Shown here: piece after piece, positions 51,963 through 61,084 of the stretch | Layout: each line of letters starts with the position of its first letter | How positions within the stretch are numbered: the first letter of the stretch is position 1 | DNA from: Terrimonas sp. | GTDB taxonomy: Bacteria; Bacteroidota; Bacteroidia; Chitinophagales; Chitinophagaceae | Assembly (NCBI RefSeq): GCF_003075435.1 | Contig: NZ_QCZJ01000021.1 | Location: 35,544-99,543, forward strand | Reading direction: 5' to 3' | DNA length: 64,000 nt | Program-made: the position numbers and the translations under genes | The notes under the pieces: generated by a model | Seen by the model: the letters and a program-made list of their open reading frames with translations, nothing else | What the model was told of the DNA's origin: nothing | Databases searched by the model: none

Positions 51963-53210
51963 TTATTGCTTCACAAACTTTATAACTCTTTGCCCGCCCG
52001 CATATTGTATGCGCGTAAAATAAATTCCGGTAGCTAATTTGCTTATATTAACAAGTGTATGTTTGTATCCGTAGATTAATAATTTCCCTTTGACATCATA
52101 AATGCGGTATTCATCAGGAGTGATTGTTTTTCCCTGGCTATCACGAAAATAAATTTCATTTACTGATGGATTAGGATAAATAGCTATGCCTGTTGCTGTA
52201 GTTACGCTATCCTCTTCAGCAGGTTTTGCTTTCCAGGCTTCTCCCAGCGCATATGATTGGAGTATTGTTGCTCTTGCGCCATCCTCATCAAATAATCTTC
52301 TCATGCGTTGTTTTTGTCCATAAGTAAACATGAGCATGCAGGCATCATCTGAAAAATCCATATAGTTCATAAACATATCGCCGTTGTTGCCGGTATTGCA
52401 GGAGCCTGCTGTTATTTTAGGAAAAGATGAGCAACCGGTATTATATGTTTTTTGCTGCGGTGTATCATCCACACCATCATCTCCACAATCAGTATCACCC
52501 CACAAATGTTTTAAATTAAGCCAGTGACCAGCTTCATGTGTGGTGGTTCTTCCTCTGCTGTAAGCAGAACTTTCATTACCCATGGTGCCGAAGATATCCG
52601 TTCTGATGACTACGCCATCTTTCAGTAAATCACTTCCCGGAAAAGTAGCATAGCCCAACAGGCTTTTAGAAAGATTACAAACCCAGATGTTAAGATAATA
52701 ACGGCTGTCCCATGCATCATCACCGCCTGAAGAAGAAAACTTCATTTTGTCATCCTGCTTCCAGCTTGTTTCATTGGTTTTTTTGTAAACAATACCCGTA
52801 GTGGCATATCCCTCCGGATCAACCCTGGCTAATGCAAATTGAATTTTGCAATCAGCCGCCAATGGTGCAAAAGGCTTGGGAATATTTATCGTGTCTGCAT
52901 TTAATTTTCCAAAGTCATTATTTAATGCATCAATCTGGGTTTGTATTTGGGCTTTACTGATGCGCTGATTTTCGGTATTGTATAACACATGCACCACAAC
53001 GGGGATTATTATTGTCATGTCAGATACGGCAAAGCCGGATTTCTTCTTAACTATTTTGTTGGCTGTATTGTTTATGCGCTGATATCGTTCGCGCAAAAGC
53101 GGGTTTGTGGATAATTGTTCCTGCCAGTAACCGGAAGTGCCGCAATTTTTTTGCGCATATACCTGCAATGCAGTAATGAGGAATGTGAATATGACAATAA
53201 CAGATTTCAT
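51963..53210 (-). CDS. Secreted M43-type metalloprotease (pappalysin family) with T9SS tail
   Basis: Extracellular zinc protease of peptidase family M43. Seen: signal peptide (MKSVIVIFTFLITALQVYAQ), a prodomain-like region, the metal motif H225-E-A-G-H229-W-L-N-L-K-H235, followed by the Cys-rich TDCGDDGVDDTP and the M43-typical NYMDFSDDACMLMFTYGQKQRM, containing the Met-turn. The last about 70 residues (AIYPNPSVNEIYF...LATGIYFTRIQ) are a type IX secretion sorting domain. The length of 415 residues is usual for Bacteroidota members. It is probably released or surface-bound and involved in protein degradation. Confidence 0.92.
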   Translation of the reverse strand: MKSVIVIFTFLITALQVYAQKNCGTSGYWQEQLSTNPLLRERYQRINNTANKIVKKKSGFAVSDMTIIIPVVVHVLYNTENQRISKAQIQTQIDALNNDFGKLNADTINIPKPFAPLAADCKIQFALARVDPEGYATTGIVYKKTNETSWKQDDKMKFSSSGGDDAWDSRYYLNIWVCNLSKSLLGYATFPGSDLLKDGVVIRTDIFGTMGNESSAYSRGRTTTHEAGHWLNLKHLWGDTDCGDDGVDDTPQQKTYNTGCSSFPKITAGSCNTGNNGDMFMNYMDFSDDACMLMFTYGQKQRMRRLFDEDGARATILQSYALGEAWKAKPAEEDSVTTATGIAIYPNPSVNEIYFRDSQGKTITPDEYRIYDVKGKLLIYGYKHTLVNISKLATGIYFTRIQYAGGQRVIKFVKQ

Positions 53211-53450
53211 CGGCTGATTTTACATCAGCTTTTCACCTGATACTAAATTTAAAGAAGATTATAGCCGCAGCTATTCCACATAGTTTTAAAAAGATGACTG
53301 GATTATTGCTATTGATTTAAGGAATGAGGAGAAAACAAAAATAACTTAAAAAGATTGCCGCACTAAGTATGATTTTCCACAAGGATACAACCGTGGCATA
53401 ATTACCCGTTAAAATGTATGTGTAAAATATTTCTGTTCAGTGCCAAAGCC

Positions 53451-53458
53451 TATTTTTG
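53451..53458 (+). promoter_or_regulatory. Bacteroidota -7 promoter element TATTTTTG (glutaminyl cyclase gene)
   Basis: TAnnTTTG box 17 bases before the ATG at 53476. Confidence 0.45.
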
Positions 53459-53475
53459 CAGCAATCAATTGAGAT

Positions 53476-54303
53476 ATGGTAAGAAATTTAACAGGCATTC
53501 TTTTCATGGTAATCCTGGCAAGCGCATGTAATAACAATGCTGATAAAAAGCCGGAAATTCAAACAACTGAGCCTTCCAATAATATCCCTGCGCCGTCAGC
53601 AGTATCATATACTGTTGTAAATATTTACCCGCACGATACAGCGGCATTCACACAGGGGCTGATATACTATAATAACAATTTGTATGAAGGTACCGGTCAG
53701 AAAAAGGAATCAACCCTGAGGCTTGTTGACCTTACAACAGGCCGGGTTGAAAATAAGGTTGATATAAATCCTGAATGGTTTGGAGAAGGCATTACTATTT
53801 TAAATGACACCATTTACCAGCTCACCTGGCAGGATCATGTAGTGTTGGTATATACGTTAAAAGATATGAAGCTTGTTAAGCAATTTAAATGGACAAATGA
53901 AGGGTGGGGGATAACGCACGACAATACGAATCTTATTATCAGCGACGGCACTGACAAGTTATATTATGTTCGCCCTTCTGATTTTAAGCTGATGAAAGTT
54001 ATTTCAGTTTCGAATAATCTTGGCCCGGTTAATAATCTTAACGAGTTGGAATATATTGACGGATTTATTTATGCCAATCAATGGGAAACTGATTATATCC
54101 TTAAAATTGATCCTTCTTCAGGATTTGTAAAAGGGGTGCTTGACTTCAGCAATGCGCTTAAAAAGCTTGCCAATATCAATTACGAAAAAGAAGCTGTGGA
54201 GGAAGGAGCTGTATTGAATGGGATAGCCTGGGATGCTGCAGGCGGCAGAATGTTTGTTACCGGCAAGCGGTGGCCAAAATTATTGGAAATAAAGATGCAT
54301 TAA
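53476..54303 (+). CDS. Glutaminyl-peptide cyclotransferase, lipoprotein
   Basis: Bacterial glutaminyl cyclase (PF05096), a beta-propeller enzyme forming N-terminal pyroglutamate on exported proteins. Seen: lipoprotein signal MVRNLTGILFMVILASAC with Cys18; propeller blades with FTQGLIYYNNNLYEGTG (opening signature), EWFGEGITILNDTIYQLTW, GWGITHDNTNLIISDGTDKLY, and NELEYIDGFIYANQWETDYI near the end. The length of 275 residues fits. In Bacteroidota many secreted proteins begin with Gln after signal cleavage, which makes this enzyme a maturation factor. It is tail to tail with the next gene. Confidence 0.93.
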   Translation: MVRNLTGILFMVILASACNNNADKKPEIQTTEPSNNIPAPSAVSYTVVNIYPHDTAAFTQGLIYYNNNLYEGTGQKKESTLRLVDLTTGRVENKVDINPEWFGEGITILNDTIYQLTWQDHVVLVYTLKDMKLVKQFKWTNEGWGITHDNTNLIISDGTDKLYYVRPSDFKLMKVISVSNNLGPVNNLNELEYIDGFIYANQWETDYILKIDPSSGFVKGVLDFSNALKKLANINYEKEAVEEGAVLNGIAWDAAGGRMFVTGKRWPKLLEIKMH

Positions 54304-54329
54304 TGCAAGGGGTAATACAGGGCAATTTG

Positions 54330-54370
54330 TTGCCACAGATTCGCAATATTAATCTGTAAATCTGTGGCAA
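54330..54370. terminator. Inverted repeat, likely terminator, between convergent genes
   Basis: TTGCCACAGATT (54330-54341) and AATCTGTGGCAA (54359-54370) form a perfect 12-base stem with a 17-base loop, followed by TTTATTTTTA. It overlaps the end of the convergent hypothetical gene's 3' region by position, only eight bases away. Confidence 0.65.
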
Positions 54371-54377
54371 TTTATTT

Positions 54378-55688
54378 TTATGACTTCTTCATCCTGTATT
54401 TTTTATTCACCTTTTTATTGTTGAAATATTTGTCAAGTTCTTCAGGTGAATCACCTACTTCAACCAGCGGCACTTCGATTAATGCAACCTGCATAGCTTT
54501 CAATTCATCTCTAAGCTTCTGCGTTTTTGTTAGAATTTCCGGGTCTTTATCACCAACAAGCGTGTTATTCTGGAGCAGGTATTCCAATCTTTTAATACTG
54601 TTGCGAACCAGCGTTGCCGAATTTTGTTCAGCGGTTTTATTTGGCGCTACCGACTCTTTTACCGGAACCATTGCCACGCCCACACTCGGCAAAATTTTGC
54701 CTGCGGTTTTTTGTCCGTCGGTTGGTAACGATGAAAAAACAGTGCCTCCCAAAGATGATGCTGCTGAAGTAAGGTCGAAAGAGTTCCTGGTTCCTTTTGT
54801 AGAACGCACTTTTTTGTCCAATGTCATAAATGTTGCTTTCAACTGATTGGAGTAATTTCTTATATTCCTTCTTATTTCCTCGTACTCTAATACTTTTTGC
54901 GGGTAGTTGATATTTTCTTTTACAAATATTTGTACTACAGCGGTATCCCGCACATTAAATTTATTGGATCCGATAAAATTTAAAATCACCGCCCTTTGTT
55001 TGTCTTTATCGGTAGATTTTACGAACCCGAAAGGAGGTGACCATTTAAAATCATCGCCGCATTTTGTTATAGGTGTCAGGGGTTTAATCGGGTAATTGCT
55101 GGTCATAATGATCTTCTCAATGGGGAAATTACCATCCTCACATTGTATTTTGAAATTGATACTATCGCCCTCATCAACATACAGAATGTTATTGACCGCA
55201 GGCTTTATTTTGGAAGGGATGATTTCTGTATTATAAAACATCACCGTAATAGATGTATCGATCTTGTCTGAAGGATTATCGAGATTTTGAACGCCAAGGT
55301 TTATTTTATATTCCTGGTCGTATTTAAGTCTTCCATTCAGGAAAAGCGCTTTCTCGGCTTTTAAATGAAGTATACCTGTTTTTCTGTTGATCTGCACACC
55401 GGGAGGTGAATTCCTCAAAAACCAGTAATATTTGGAAACATCTTTATTGATCATTAATTCATAATCCAGCGTGGAATCTGTACTTAAAGTAATATAAGGA
55501 TTAAGGTTCCTGATCCTCAGAACGGTATCAACCTGCTGAATAGTAAATGAAGAGTCTGTTCTTATTGACGTATCTACCCTTGCGGTGTCAGACTTCAACT
55601 TTAATGAATCCGGCACCTGCGCCTGCAACTCAAGGGAAAAACCTGTCATAAGAAGCAAAAGGACAAATTGAATTTTTTTGTGGCTCAA
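54378..55688 (-). CDS. Secreted protein with Ig-like/cadherin-like region, unknown function
   Basis: Unrecognised. It starts at TTG 55688 because a signal peptide MSHKKIQFVLLLLMTGFSLELQA needs it and an in-frame stop lies just upstream. After a low-complexity Ser/Asp/Thr segment comes an Ig-like stretch: DYELMINKDVSKYYWFLRNSPPGVQINRKTGILHL, which reads like a cadherin-type fold with the PPGV...TGxL pattern of putative Ig domains. The C-terminal third is helical and charged. The length is 436 residues. I infer an extracellular or periplasmic structural role. No operon partner. Confidence 0.55.
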   Translation of the reverse strand: MSHKKIQFVLLLLMTGFSLELQAQVPDSLKLKSDTARVDTSIRTDSSFTIQQVDTVLRIRNLNPYITLSTDSTLDYELMINKDVSKYYWFLRNSPPGVQINRKTGILHLKAEKALFLNGRLKYDQEYKINLGVQNLDNPSDKIDTSITVMFYNTEIIPSKIKPAVNNILYVDEGDSINFKIQCEDGNFPIEKIIMTSNYPIKPLTPITKCGDDFKWSPPFGFVKSTDKDKQRAVILNFIGSNKFNVRDTAVVQIFVKENINYPQKVLEYEEIRRNIRNYSNQLKATFMTLDKKVRSTKGTRNSFDLTSAASSLGGTVFSSLPTDGQKTAGKILPSVGVAMVPVKESVAPNKTAEQNSATLVRNSIKRLEYLLQNNTLVGDKDPEILTKTQKLRDELKAMQVALIEVPLVEVGDSPEELDKYFNNKKVNKKYRMKKS

Positions 55689-55724
55689 TGTTCCAGTCTT
55701 TTAAAGGGTTATGAAAAACAGTCG

Positions 55725-55732
55725 CAAATTTA
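55725..55732 (-). promoter_or_regulatory. Bacteroidota -7 promoter element TAAATTTG
   Basis: Minus-strand TAAATTTG box 37 bases before the TTG start at 55688. Confidence 0.45.
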
Positions 55733-55814
55733 AAGTAATAAAGCTTACAAACGCTGCTTAATACTCTTTTGTATGTAGATGATTGATAAAAACAAGGGTA
55801 TTATAATGAGTTGT

Positions 55815-55850
55815 TAAAAAAAGGGTTAGTCTTTAACAGACTAACCCCTT
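55815..55850 (-). terminator. Rho-independent terminator for the Hsp20 gene
   Basis: GGGTTAGTCT / AGACTAACCC perfect ten-base stem with a five-base loop, followed in the minus direction by a run of seven T. Confidence 0.85.
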
Positions 55851-55893
55851 ACATCAAAACCAACCAGCATCAACTACTAATCATGGGAAGCTA

Positions 55894-56334
55894 TTACTGA
55901 ATATCAATTTGCTTGCTTACTGCCTGTGCTTCTGGCTTTTTAGGCACAAATACTTTTAACACACCATCTTCATATTTAGCCTGTATATCACCGGCATTTA
56001 TTTTATCGCTGAGTGTAAAGCTTCTTTTAAAGCTGTTATAAGTAAATTCCCTGCGAACGGTTTTATAATCTTCGCTGGTGGTGCTTTCCTTTTTTTCATA
56101 ACTGATGCTTAATAAACCGTCTTCCACGTTCAGCTTAATATCTTCTTTTTTCAAACCCGGAGCACTTAGTTCCAGGTGATAAGCGTCTTTGGTTTCGTGA
56201 ATGTTAACCGGCGCTGAGCTCCATTTGCTGATACTGCCATCATTTCCAAAACCAGACCAGTCGTTCAGCAATTCATCAAATAATGATGTGTAAGATTTTT
56301 TTACCGGTGTGCCGTTGAATTTTACAAGTGTCAT
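55894..56334 (-). CDS. Hsp20/alpha-crystallin small heat-shock protein
   Basis: ATP-independent holdase chaperone of the alpha-crystallin family. Seen: N-terminal FDELLNDW region; the crystallin domain from about residue 42 (PVNIHETKDAYHLELSAPGLKKEDIKLNVEDGLLSISYEKK); RREFTYNSFKRSFTL with the typical F-R-R pattern; INAGDIQAKYEDGVLKVFVPKK containing the A-x-x-x-n-G-v-L motif; and a short C-terminus with IDIQ as the IxI/V anchor. The length of 146 residues is standard. Terminator follows. Confidence 0.95.
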   Translation of the reverse strand: MTLVKFNGTPVKKSYTSLFDELLNDWSGFGNDGSISKWSSAPVNIHETKDAYHLELSAPGLKKEDIKLNVEDGLLSISYEKKESTTSEDYKTVRREFTYNSFKRSFTLSDKINAGDIQAKYEDGVLKVFVPKKPEAQAVSKQIDIQ

Positions 56335-56521
56335 AGTTATAATTTTTAAGTTTTAAAATTTTTGAATATACAGGGTGAGCATCAAACCATATTCCAATGG
56401 AAAAACAAGGGTATTTATATGTCAAACTATCTTTAAACAGCCTTATATTAGTGTCATTGTGTCTTTTTTTGAATTTTATAAATGACATTTTGTCTTTTGT
56501 GTAATCAACTAAAGTTTTACT

Positions 56522-56529
56522 TAATTTTG
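56522..56529 (+). promoter_or_regulatory. Bacteroidota promoter: -7 TAATTTTG with upstream TTTG
   Basis: TAATTTTG box 17 bases before the bacilliredoxin ATG, with a TTTG at 56496-56499 in the -33 region, 22 bases upstream, close to consensus spacing. Confidence 0.6.
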
Positions 56530-56546
56530 CCAATTAAAATTTAGAT

Positions 56547-56963
56547 ATGTATCCTTCAGAAATTGTAATACCAATGAAAGAGGAGTTAACAGAGAATGGT
56601 TTTGAAGAACTGTTGACTCCCGAAGAAGTTGATAAAGCTTTACAGAATAAAGGCACAACTTTAGTTATGATCAATTCCGTTTGCGGTTGTTCGGCAGGCA
56701 GTGCCCGTCCGGGTGTATTGATGGCAGTGACCAATGCTGAAAAAAAGCCTGATCATCTTACCACTACATTTGCAGGTTATGATATTGATGCTGTAAAAAA
56801 AATAAGGGAGCATCTTTTACCATACCCTCCATCATCTCCGGCTATTGCTTTGTTTAAGGATGGACAATTGGTTCATTTTATTGAGCGCCATCAGATAGAA
56901 GGCAGGCCGGCACAGTTGATAGCAGGTAATCTTATAGCGGCATTTAACGAATACTGCAATTAA
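56547..56963 (+). CDS. BrxA/BrxB-type bacilliredoxin (DUF1094)
   Basis: Thioredoxin-fold protein of the BrxA/BrxB (YphP/YqiW) family, which removes low-molecular-weight thiols from protein cysteines. Seen: C46-G-C48 in the motif NSVCGCSAG, preceded by LVMIN, a cis-Pro-containing YPPSSPAIALFKDGQLVHF, and HQIEGRPAQLIAGNLIAAF. The length of 138 residues is standard. Bacteroidota do not make bacillithiol as a rule, although some appear to; the thiol substrate is therefore uncertain. It has a clean promoter and terminator. Confidence 0.92.
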   Translation: MYPSEIVIPMKEELTENGFEELLTPEEVDKALQNKGTTLVMINSVCGCSAGSARPGVLMAVTNAEKKPDHLTTTFAGYDIDAVKKIREHLLPYPPSSPAIALFKDGQLVHFIERHQIEGRPAQLIAGNLIAAFNEYCN

Positions 56964-56983
56964 GGAGATAAAATTTGAAAAAG

Positions 56984-57015
56984 AAAAAATCCTGTCTTGT
57001 GATAGGATTTTTTTC
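56984..57015 (+). terminator. Rho-independent terminator
   Basis: ATCCTGTC / GATAGGAT stem with one G-T pair and loop TTGT, followed by a T run, 20 bases after the bacilliredoxin stop codon. Confidence 0.8.
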
Positions 57016-57105
57016 TTTGGATAATTAACACTATAAGTGCAAAGGTTTTATTTTCTTTCAATCCACATTTTTGAAGTAACATTGCACACTTACTAACTCA
57101 GCAGT

Positions 57106-58368
57106 ATGTATCCAAACCTGTATTTTTTTCTCAAAGATGTTTTTGGAATTGAGCCGTGGGCCTGGACTAAGTTTGTGAATTCATTCGGTTTTTTTGTAGC
57201 CATCGCTTTTATTGTTTGTGCTATTGTTCTTGCAAAAGAATTAAAAAGAAAAGAGCGGCAGGGGCTTTTGTTTCCTGTTGAAGAAACGATTACTGTAGGT
57301 AAACCCGCCACAGCTGCCGAGTTGATCATAAACGCTATTCTTGGGTTTGTAGTAGGGTATAAGGCCTTGGGGATATTTTTAAATCAAGACCAGGTATCTC
57401 CACAGGAATATATTTTTTCAGGCAGTGGCAGTGTAGGTGGAGGGATATTGCTGGCAGCATTATTTGTGTTCCTGAAATACCGGGAAAAAAATAAACAAAA
57501 GCTTGCAAAGCCAGAAGAAAGAAAGATACGGGTATGGCCACACGAAAGAGTAGGGGACATCACCATTTTTGCTGCCATTTTTGGATTTTTAGGCGCTAAG
57601 ATTTTTGATAATCTTGAAAACTGGGATCGGTTTATACAGGACCCGATAGGCAATTTATTATCGCCCAGCGGGCTTACTTTTTATGGTGGTTTAATATGTG
57701 CCACTATTGCTATTTTATGGTTTGCCCGTAAAAAGAAGATCAGTATACGCCATTTGGTAGATGCCGCAGCGCCGGTGCTTATGCTGGCTTATGGCTTAGG
57801 CAGGATCGGGTGCCAGGTTAGCGGCGACGGTGATTGGGGGATTTTAAACAGCGCATATATTACGGATATAAATACAGGCAAAGCTGTGCCCGCGCAGCCC
57901 GGCGACTTTGAAAGAACTATACAGGCAAACCGGGCTATTTATACCGCTGAATTTGGAACAGACAGCATTCCGCATAAATCTGTAAAAGCACCTTCTTTTT
58001 TGCCGGTATGGGCTGTGGCTTATGCATACCCGCATAATGTAAATGAGCAGGGCTTTAAACTTGCTAACTGCGAAGGCGATCATTGTAATGCATTGCCGGT
58101 TCCGGTTTTTCCTACACCATTATATGAAATAATAACCTGTCTTCTGCTATTTGGCGTGCTTATGGCTATAAGGGGTAAATTTACCATGCCCGGGCAATTG
58201 TTTTCTATCTATCTCATTTTAAATGGATTAGAGCGGTTTTTTATAGAAAAAATCCGCGTAAATACAAAGTACGACAATCTACCATTTCACCCCACACAGG
58301 CTGAAATTATATCATCCCTGCTTGTTATCGGAGGTATTGCACTTTTCTTTTGGGTAAAGAGGAAGTAG
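57106..58368 (+). CDS. lgt: Prolipoprotein diacylglyceryl transferase (Lgt)
   Basis: Inner-membrane enzyme transferring diacylglycerol from phosphatidylglycerol to the lipobox Cys of prolipoproteins. Seen: about seven hydrophobic helices; the active-site neighbourhood SGLTFYGGLICATIAILWFARKK; LGRIGCQVSGDGDWG, the family's Arg/Gly-rich signature; and NGLERFFIEKIRVN near the C-terminus with the catalytic Arg. At 420 residues it is longer than the E. coli enzyme (about 290) because of inserts in periplasmic loops, as in many Bacteroidota. Essential for the many lipoproteins in the window. Confidence 0.9.
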   Translation: MYPNLYFFLKDVFGIEPWAWTKFVNSFGFFVAIAFIVCAIVLAKELKRKERQGLLFPVEETITVGKPATAAELIINAILGFVVGYKALGIFLNQDQVSPQEYIFSGSGSVGGGILLAALFVFLKYREKNKQKLAKPEERKIRVWPHERVGDITIFAAIFGFLGAKIFDNLENWDRFIQDPIGNLLSPSGLTFYGGLICATIAILWFARKKKISIRHLVDAAAPVLMLAYGLGRIGCQVSGDGDWGILNSAYITDINTGKAVPAQPGDFERTIQANRAIYTAEFGTDSIPHKSVKAPSFLPVWAVAYAYPHNVNEQGFKLANCEGDHCNALPVPVFPTPLYEIITCLLLFGVLMAIRGKFTMPGQLFSIYLILNGLERFFIEKIRVNTKYDNLPFHPTQAEIISSLLVIGGIALFFWVKRK

Positions 58369-58371
58369 GGT

Positions 58372-58440
58372 TCATGGTTTATAGTTTGTCGTTTATAATT
58401 TGAGGCAACCATAAACCACAAACTACAAACCACAAATTAT
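58372..58440. repeat. Intergenic inverted repeat of TAAACCACAAACT-type words
   Basis: GGTTTATAGTTTG and its complement-like ACCATAAACCACAAACTACAAACC lie in opposite orientation on either side of a short loop, between lgt and the receptor gene. Similar words occur at 63815-63850. Confidence 0.4.
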
Positions 58441-58519
58441 TTCCACTACTATGCATTACCAAATATCCCTGTTAATTGCCGTTCATTGTAAAACTATGTT
58501 CTATGCATTGCAAAGTACC

Positions 58520-58527
58520 TACTTTTG
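58520..58527 (+). promoter_or_regulatory. Bacteroidota -7 promoter element TACTTTTG (receptor gene)
   Basis: TAnnTTTG box 35 bases before the ATG at 58563. Confidence 0.5.
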
Positions 58528-58562
58528 TCAGGTAATATTTAGCAACCATTTAACATACTACA

Positions 58563-61028
58563 ATGAAAAATTTATCAGGAGTGATTTTGCTGCTTATGAT
58601 AGGAGTATTTTCACTTAATGCACAAACACAGAAAAATACAATAAAAGGGGAGATAAGCGCCGGGGCAAAACCGGTTGAAGCAGCAACGGTTTCGCTGGTA
58701 GCCGCAAAAGATTCAGCCGTGGTAAAGGTAGAGGTTACCAATAAAAGCGGCAGGTTCGAAATTGCTTCGGCAAAGCAGGGAACATTTTTGCTGCTGATAA
58801 GCGCTGTTGGCTTTGAAAAACAATATAAGGGTCCATTTATATTCGGGAATACCCAGGCGGATATAGATGCCGGCTATATAACACTCCAGGCAATTGCCAA
58901 AGATTTAAAAGCTGTGGTGGTAACTGCTAAAAAACCGCTGATTGAGCAGAAGATAGATAAGCTGGTGGTGAATGTAGATGCAGCCCCCACCAATGCCGGG
59001 GCAACGGCTATGGAAGTTTTAGAAAAATCTCCGGGCATATCTGTAGATAACGATGGTAATATCAGCTTAAAAGGAAAAGCCGGTGTAATTGTAATGATGG
59101 ATGGCAAGCCAACTTATCTTTCTGCGGCAGATCTTGCCAATCTCTTAAAAAATACGGCTGCTTCCTCAATTGACCAGATAGAAATAATGACGCAACCCTC
59201 ATCAAAATATGATGCGGCTGGTAATGCCGGTATCATCAATATAAAAACTAAAAAAAGTTTAAAGAGCGGTTTGAATGGTAGTGTTACTGCAGGTGGAAGC
59301 ATTGGTCTTTTATCTAAAGGGGACGTAGTATATGCAACTGCCCGTTCACAGAACAGCCTGAATTTTAATTACAGGAAAAATAAGATCAACATTTTTGGCA
59401 ACTATAACCCCAATTTTAATAAAGGAAGAAACGAGCTTACTATCAATAGAAATTTTTATAATCCTGATGGATCAATAAGCTCAAAAACAGATATGAGCAC
59501 TTCTTTTAAAGGGCGGAATAATAATCATAGTGTAAAACTTGGCGCAGATTATTTTATTGATAAGAAAAACGTAGTGGGTGTTGTATTTACAGGATTTGGT
59601 TTTTTCGGAAATCCAAATCCTTCAACAATCACCAGTATTTACAACCCTGATGGGTCTGTACAATCTGGTTTGTATTCTACTACAGCAAATAATATGAAGT
59701 TCCTTAACTATACAGCGAATGTAAACTATAAACATACTTTTGACAGCACAGGGAAAGAATTTTCAGCGGATATTGACTATGTGAAATACGATAATGTGTC
59801 TGACATGTTGCTGACTACTTATCCCCGTGACTATAGCGATAAGTTGGGCGACCCTGTTTTGCTAAAAGGTCATCTGCCTTCTGATATCAATATATATTCA
59901 GTAAAAGCTGATTATACACATCCGTTGAAAGGAGATGCTAAATTTGAAGCTGGTATCAAAAGCACGCTGGTGAAAAACGATAATACGGTAGATTACGCAA
60001 GAGATGCAGGAGAGGGCTGGATACCGGATGCAAGATCAAACCACTTTTTGTATGAAGAAAACATTAATGCGGCATATATAAACCTGGGTAAAAAATTCAA
60101 TGATAAATGGAGCGGGCAGGTTGGTTTAAGGGCAGAGAATACCAATACCAAAGGAAAACAGGTTATTAATGATTCCTCTTTTACAAGACATTATACCAAT
60201 CTTTTTCCAACCGCTTTTGTTAGTTATGCCGTAGATAAGAATAACCAACTAACATTATCGTATAGCCGCAGGGTTAACCGGCCTAATTACCAGGATCTGA
60301 ACCCATTTACTTTTTTCCTTGATTCGCTCACTTATAAAAAAGGAAATCCTTACCTGCTGCCGCAGTTTACACACAGTATTGAGTTGAGCCATAACCTGAA
60401 AGGGAAATATATATTCAGTGTTAATTACAGCAGGACAACAGATGTTATTTCAGAAATAATCAGGCAGAATACAGATGAGAAAATCATATTCGCCACTACT
60501 GAGAATATATCCACCTTCCGCAATATGGGCTTATCCATTACGGCTCCTTTTAAATGGGCACCCTGGTTTAATACCAATGTATTTGCTAATCTTTATAATA
60601 ATCATTACAAAGGAATGTATAATGCAGAACCGATTGATCTTAGTTATACTGCATATATGGTGAACGTTACCAACAGTTTTACCATTACTAAAGGTTTCTC
60701 CGCGGAGCTTAGTGGTTTTTACAGGTCAAAATCAGTTAATCAGCTTTTGGTGATAGACCCGATGTATCAAATGAGTATCGGGCTTCAGAAATCGTTGCTG
60801 AAGGATAAGGCTACCCTCAGGCTCAATTTCCGTGATCCGTTCGGCTGGCAGAAATTTGGTGGAGTAAGCCGTTACGGAGATGTAGATGTTACTATCCGCA
60901 ACCGCTGGGATACTCGACAGATTTCTGCCAGTTTAACTTACCGCTTTGGAAAAAATACCATAGCGCCATCCCGCAAAAGAGCAACAGGTGTTTCAGATGA
61001 AATAAACCGTGCAGGACAGGCGAATTAA
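58563..61028 (+). CDS. TonB-dependent-type outer-membrane beta-barrel receptor (PF14905 type)
   Basis: Outer-membrane receptor. Seen: signal peptide (MKNLSGVILLLMIGVFSLNAQ), a CarboxypepD-regulatory-like domain (about 22-110), then a plug-like domain: MEVLEKSPGISVDNDGNISL, VIVMMDGKPTYLSAADLANL, PSSKYDAAGNAGIINIKTKK, and a long C-terminal barrel with alternating aromatic strands, such as YSRRVNRPNYQDLNPF, ending about 20 residues after LTYRFG. This arrangement is the 'outer membrane beta-barrel' PF14905 class, distinct from SusC-type. The length of 821 residues is normal. Ligand unknown; no SusD partner. Confidence 0.9.
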   Translation: MKNLSGVILLLMIGVFSLNAQTQKNTIKGEISAGAKPVEAATVSLVAAKDSAVVKVEVTNKSGRFEIASAKQGTFLLLISAVGFEKQYKGPFIFGNTQADIDAGYITLQAIAKDLKAVVVTAKKPLIEQKIDKLVVNVDAAPTNAGATAMEVLEKSPGISVDNDGNISLKGKAGVIVMMDGKPTYLSAADLANLLKNTAASSIDQIEIMTQPSSKYDAAGNAGIINIKTKKSLKSGLNGSVTAGGSIGLLSKGDVVYATARSQNSLNFNYRKNKINIFGNYNPNFNKGRNELTINRNFYNPDGSISSKTDMSTSFKGRNNNHSVKLGADYFIDKKNVVGVVFTGFGFFGNPNPSTITSIYNPDGSVQSGLYSTTANNMKFLNYTANVNYKHTFDSTGKEFSADIDYVKYDNVSDMLLTTYPRDYSDKLGDPVLLKGHLPSDINIYSVKADYTHPLKGDAKFEAGIKSTLVKNDNTVDYARDAGEGWIPDARSNHFLYEENINAAYINLGKKFNDKWSGQVGLRAENTNTKGKQVINDSSFTRHYTNLFPTAFVSYAVDKNNQLTLSYSRRVNRPNYQDLNPFTFFLDSLTYKKGNPYLLPQFTHSIELSHNLKGKYIFSVNYSRTTDVISEIIRQNTDEKIIFATTENISTFRNMGLSITAPFKWAPWFNTNVFANLYNNHYKGMYNAEPIDLSYTAYMVNVTNSFTITKGFSAELSGFYRSKSVNQLLVIDPMYQMSIGLQKSLLKDKATLRLNFRDPFGWQKFGGVSRYGDVDVTIRNRWDTRQISASLTYRFGKNTIAPSRKRATGVSDEINRAGQAN

Positions 61029-61037
61029 GGAGCTATC

Positions 61038-61078
61038 GGCAATGGGCGGTGACAATGAGTATCTCGCCGCCCACTGCC
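61038..61078. terminator. GC-rich inverted repeat between convergent genes
   Basis: GGCAATGGGCGG (61038-61049) and CCGCCCACTGCC (61067-61078) pair at 11 of 12 positions. The hairpin lies between the receptor gene and the MetE-like gene. No T run is present, so it may be a REP-like element rather than a terminator. Confidence 0.45.
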
Positions 61079-61084
61079 CTCTGC

